Shown: piece by piece, positions 6,266 through 8,723 of the stretch
Layout of the letters: every line of letters begins with the position of its first letter
Numbering within the stretch: position 1 is the stretch's first letter
Assembly: GCA_034433615.1 (NCBI GenBank)
Contig: DAOUAJ010000212.1
Location: 1-8,723, forward strand
DNA length: 8,723 bases
Origin: DAOUAJ01 sp034433615
Lineage (GTDB): Bacteria; Chloroflexota; Anaerolineae; DUEN01
Direction: 5' to 3'
Translations under genes and position numbers: made by a program
Notes under the pieces: model-generated
What the model saw: the letters and a program-made list of their open reading frames with translations, nothing else
Databases searched by the model: none
What the model was told of the DNA's origin: nothing

Positions 6266-6305
6266 AGAGTCAGCGAGTTTACGAGTGGGCGAGTTAGCGA
6301 GGCGG
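6266..6305 (+). repeat. 8-bp-period CGAGNNNN array
   Basis: CGAG recurs every 8 bases at 6274, 6282, 6290 and 6298, preceded by AGAG in phase at 6266, giving five degenerate octamers. It lies between the phosphatase stop and the sulfatase-fold gene. The fixed tetramer plus variable remainder is the same design as the heptamer arrays at 1334-1410, but with another core and period. Confidence 0.65.
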
Positions 6306-6331
6306 TGAACGCCATCCGCTGTCAGCCATTT

Positions 6332-6352
6332 GCTACCTGTTACCTGCTACTT
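6332..6352 (+). repeat. Three 7-bp repeats (GYTACYT) just upstream of a ribosome-binding site
   Basis: Three consecutive heptamers of the form GYTACYT occupy 6332-6338, 6339-6345 and 6346-6352, ending 2 bases before the AAGGAG (6355-6360) of the next gene. Only three units are present, so chance similarity cannot be excluded, but their placement next to the octamer array strengthens the case. Confidence 0.45.
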
Positions 6353-6366
6353 GTAAGGAGTGCACC

Positions 6367-7737
6367 ATGAACATCATCGGCATCATGCTGGATAGCTTCC
6401 GCCAGGACCACATCAGCTTCTACAACGGCGGCCGGCCCGTTTTTGAGGGCATCCCGGCCTGTCAAACGCCCAACCTGGACGCGTTCGCCCGCGAGTGCGT
6501 TGTCTTCGACCACGCGTACCCGGAGGCGCTGCCAACGATCCCGGTGCGCACGCAGCTCTTCACCGGGCAGTGCACCCTGCCCTACCGGCCGTGGCAGCCG
6601 CTGACCAGGGAGGACATCTCCATCGCCGAGATCTTGCGCGCCGAAGGGTACGTGTGCGGCCTCATCTCTGACTGTTACCACTACCGGGCGCCGGGCATGA
6701 ACTTCCACCGCGCCTTCCATGCCTACCGCTGGATCCGTGGTCAGGAATACGATCCGTGGACGTCGCATCCGCCGCGTCGCAACCTGGACGATTACGTCAA
6801 CGAGCACTTCGACGCGGCCTGGCGCGGCCGTGTGGCCCAGTTCCTGGCCAACACTGACGACTTCACCCGCGAGGAGGATTGGTTCGCGGCCAAAGTCGTG
6901 GACGAGGCCGTGGATTGGCTGACCCGCAACCGCGGCCACCAGCGCATCTTTGCCTGGATTGACTCCTTCGATCCCCACGAGCCGTGGGACCCACCCGCTC
7001 GCTTCGACACCTACACCGATCGCGCGTACCGCGGCAAGCGGCTGATCATGCCCATGGGCGGGCCGGCAGCGCGCTGGGCCACGCCGGAAGAGATCCGTCA
7101 CATCCAGGGGCTGTACGCGGGCGAGGCGGCCTTCGTGGATCACTGCCTGGGCCGGCTGTTCCAGGCGTTGCGCGACCTGGGCTACTACGACGATTCGGTC
7201 ATCGTCCTGCTGGCCGATCACGGCCACCCGCTGGCCGACCACGGCAAGTTCCTCAAAGGCGGGGATCGCATGTACAGCGAGCTGCTCAAGGTGCCGTTCA
7301 TGGTGCGTTTGCCTGGCGGCCAGGGCGCTCGCCGCACCCCGGCCATCGTCCAGTTCCACGACGTGCTCCCCACGCTGCTCGATCTGCTGGGGATGGCCAG
7401 CAATACCTCGTCCATGCACGGCCGCAGTTTCCTTCCTGTGCTGCAGGGTGAGACCGACGAGCACCGTGACGTGATCATCACGGGCTACCACGAGGCGCCC
7501 GATCGTTGCATTCGCGACCAGACGTGGAGTTACATCCGACGGCCAGAGGGAGAGCCGGATGAGCTGTACAACCTGATCGAGGACCCGCGCGAGCACAGGA
7601 ACCTGATTGACGAGTATCCGGATGAAGCGCGTCGGCTCGCTCGCGCCTTCGGCAGCTACTTCCGGCGCGGGGCCGCCCAGGCCGAGGTGAAGGGCATCCA
7701 GGGCAAGTACGAGCTGGCATCTGGAGGGATCGTATGA
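6367..7737 (+). CDS. Sulfatase-superfamily (alkaline phosphatase fold) hydrolase with Thr in place of the formylglycine Cys/Ser
   Basis: This 456-residue hydrolase has sulfatase architecture: IIGIMLDSFRQDHI (3-16) with metal Asp9, TPNLDAFARE (34-43), the active-site block LPTIPVRTQLFTG (55-67), FDPHEPWDPP (201-210), VIVLLADHGHPLADHG (278-293) with metal-binding Asp284-His285, and the C-terminal ELYNLIEDPREHRNL (399-413). In the C/S-x-P-x-R sulfatase signature, position 1 is Thr57 (codon ACG, 6535-6537), which formylglycine-generating enzymes are not known to convert. Thr nucleophiles serve phosphodiesterases and phosphoethanolamine transferases of this superfamily, so a phospho-ester or other non-sulfatase activity is likely. 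No signal peptide or transmembrane segment is seen, suggesting a cytosolic location. AAGGAG stands 6 bases before ATG 6367. The stop overlaps the next start by 4 bases. Confidence 0.9.
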   Translation: MNIIGIMLDSFRQDHISFYNGGRPVFEGIPACQTPNLDAFARECVVFDHAYPEALPTIPVRTQLFTGQCTLPYRPWQPLTREDISIAEILRAEGYVCGLISDCYHYRAPGMNFHRAFHAYRWIRGQEYDPWTSHPPRRNLDDYVNEHFDAAWRGRVAQFLANTDDFTREEDWFAAKVVDEAVDWLTRNRGHQRIFAWIDSFDPHEPWDPPARFDTYTDRAYRGKRLIMPMGGPAARWATPEEIRHIQGLYAGEAAFVDHCLGRLFQALRDLGYYDDSVIVLLADHGHPLADHGKFLKGGDRMYSELLKVPFMVRLPGGQGARRTPAIVQFHDVLPTLLDLLGMASNTSSMHGRSFLPVLQGETDEHRDVIITGYHEAPDRCIRDQTWSYIRRPEGEPDELYNLIEDPREHRNLIDEYPDEARRLARAFGSYFRRGAAQAEVKGIQGKYELASGGIV

Positions 7738-8708
7738 TCGTCGCCTCATCCCTTGTTGCTTCGAACATGGCAAAGGTAAAGTTTGGCTGGCGAGTGCCGG
7801 CCTTCCCGGCGGACGAAAGCCGTGGCCCGATCTTCGTCCAGCAGATTCACGAGATGCTGAAGGTGGTCGGCGATCACTTCGACTCGGCCTGGGTGGCCGA
7901 TCATTTCGTGCCGTGGGCGCGCTGGCAGGCCCCTAACGTGGACACGCTGGAATGTTTCAGCACCATCGCCTACGTCGCCGGCCTCTGCCCCCGGCTCCAC
8001 GTGGGCAGCATCGTCATGTCCAACTCCTACCGCCCCCCCTCGCTCCTGGCCAAGATGGGCGCTACCCTGCAGGCCCTGACCGGCGGGCGGTTCATCCTGG
8101 GCATCGGGGCCGGCTGGAAGGAAGACGAGTACCGCGCCTACGGCTACGAGTTCCCATCCACAGCCACGCGCATCCGCCAGCTCGAGGAGGGGGTGCAGGT
8201 CATCAAGGCGATGTGGACGCAGTCGCCGGCCACCTTCCACGGCCGCTACTTTCACATCGAGAACGCTTACTGCGAGCCGCGGCCCGATCCCATGATCCCA
8301 CTCATGATCGGCGGCGGCGGCGAGAAGCTGACCCTGCGCGTGGTAGCGAAGTACGCTGACTGGTGGAACTTCCCCGGCGGCTCCGTGGAGAATTACGCCC
8401 ACAAGCTGGATGTGCTGAAGGAGCATTGCCGCGCCGTGAGGCGGGATTACGACCAGATCGTCAAGACCTGGGCGATCGAGACGGTGGCTGTGGCCCGCAC
8501 CGAGGCGGAGGCGCGACGCATGGCTCAGGCCAGCCGCTTCTACGACGGCCAGCACGGGCTGATCGGCACGCCCGACCAGGTGGCCGATCAAATCCGGGCC
8601 TTCGTCCGGCTGGGCGTGGAGCACTTCATCCTGCGCTTCGCCGATTTCCCGCGGCCAGATGCCGTGCAGTTGTTCATCGAAGAGGTGATGCCGCAGTTTA
8701 GGGAGTGA
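7734..8708 (+). CDS. Luciferase-like monooxygenase family (LLM class) flavin/F420-dependent oxidoreductase
   Basis: This 324-residue TIM-barrel oxidoreductase of the bacterial luciferase superfamily uses FMNH2 or coenzyme F420. Visible blocks are DSAWVADHFVPW (50-61), a strand PRLHVGSIVMSNSYRPPSLLAK (86-107), TGGRFILGIGAGWKEDEYRAYGY (116-138), PLMIGGGGEKLTLRVVAKYAD (189-209) and the C-terminal GTPDQVADQIRAFVRLG (279-295). Length is typical. ATG 7734 overlaps the upstream stop as ATGA and has GGAGG (7723-7727) 6 bases upstream, so it is preferred over ATG 7767 (residue 12), although homology begins near residue 13. Tight coupling implies co-production with the sulfatase-fold hydrolase, and perhaps sequential action on one substrate, which is inference. 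Which cofactor it uses cannot be told from sequence. The last 15 bases of the window begin a new spacer. Confidence 0.92.
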   Translation: MIVASSLVASNMAKVKFGWRVPAFPADESRGPIFVQQIHEMLKVVGDHFDSAWVADHFVPWARWQAPNVDTLECFSTIAYVAGLCPRLHVGSIVMSNSYRPPSLLAKMGATLQALTGGRFILGIGAGWKEDEYRAYGYEFPSTATRIRQLEEGVQVIKAMWTQSPATFHGRYFHIENAYCEPRPDPMIPLMIGGGGEKLTLRVVAKYADWWNFPGGSVENYAHKLDVLKEHCRAVRRDYDQIVKTWAIETVAVARTEAEARRMAQASRFYDGQHGLIGTPDQVADQIRAFVRLGVEHFILRFADFPRPDAVQLFIEEVMPQFRE

Positions 8709-8723
8709 GTGGACGAGGCGACA

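Noticed and set aside
6340..7773. 477-codon open frame on the minus strand opposite the whole sulfatase-fold gene
   Set aside because: It is a by-product of G/C-ending codons on the true strand: no recognisable domain, no ribosome-binding site, and it spans two real genes' boundaries.
7746..8624. 292-codon minus-strand frame opposite the oxidoreductase gene
   Set aside because: His/Gly/Ala/Val-rich shadow without motif or ribosome-binding site.

Overview
This is a GC-rich bacterial window with eight protein-coding loci and no RNA genes, CRISPR or insertion sequence that I can recognise. Codon use is strongly G/C-ending, and the short spacers carry palindromes and short-period degenerate tandem repeats. 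The gene set combines a MYORG-type GH31 glycosidase, an ADP-ribosylglycohydrolase with extra beta domains, a UroD-like protein, a sulfatase-fold enzyme and a luciferase-like oxidoreductase. Together these suggest an uncultured Chloroflexota (Anaerolineae-like) bacterium. That placement is inference from general familiarity; no marker gene is present.

Layout. Positions 3-1334 (+) hold the 3' part of a GH31 glycosidase whose start lies outside the window. A 92-bp spacer made of two opposed 7-bp-period arrays leads to a P-loop small-molecule kinase (1427-2230, +). A convergent spacer with hairpins follows. The minus strand then carries, in transcription order, a GNAT acetyltransferase (5254-4691), an ADP-ribosylglycohydrolase with C-terminal beta-sandwich regions (4555-2672) and a 95-residue C-terminal remnant of a UroD-family gene (2664-2377). 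From a divergent 229-bp spacer the plus strand resumes with a HisN-type inositol-monophosphatase-family phosphatase (5484-6257), a sulfatase-superfamily hydrolase (6367-7737) and a luciferase-like flavin/F420 oxidoreductase (7734-8708). The last two overlap by four bases (ATGA).

How the genes may work together. GH31, the kinase and the ADP-ribosylglycohydrolase fit breakdown of a glycoside and handling of the released sugar, but the substrate cannot be read from sequence. The hydrolase-oxidoreductase pair looks translationally coupled. The hydrolase has Thr where sulfatases carry the Cys or Ser that becomes formylglycine, so it is probably not a classical sulfatase.

The points most worth a second look are that Thr-type active site and its coupled oxidoreductase; a perfect 10-bp inverted repeat enclosing two perfect hairpins in the putative leader of the GNAT gene; back-to-back extended -10 promoters in the same spacer; 7-bp and 8-bp period arrays placed just upstream of two genes; and the decapitated UroD gene abutting the ADP-ribosylglycohydrolase. 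I did not find a clear-cut novel defence or mobile system.
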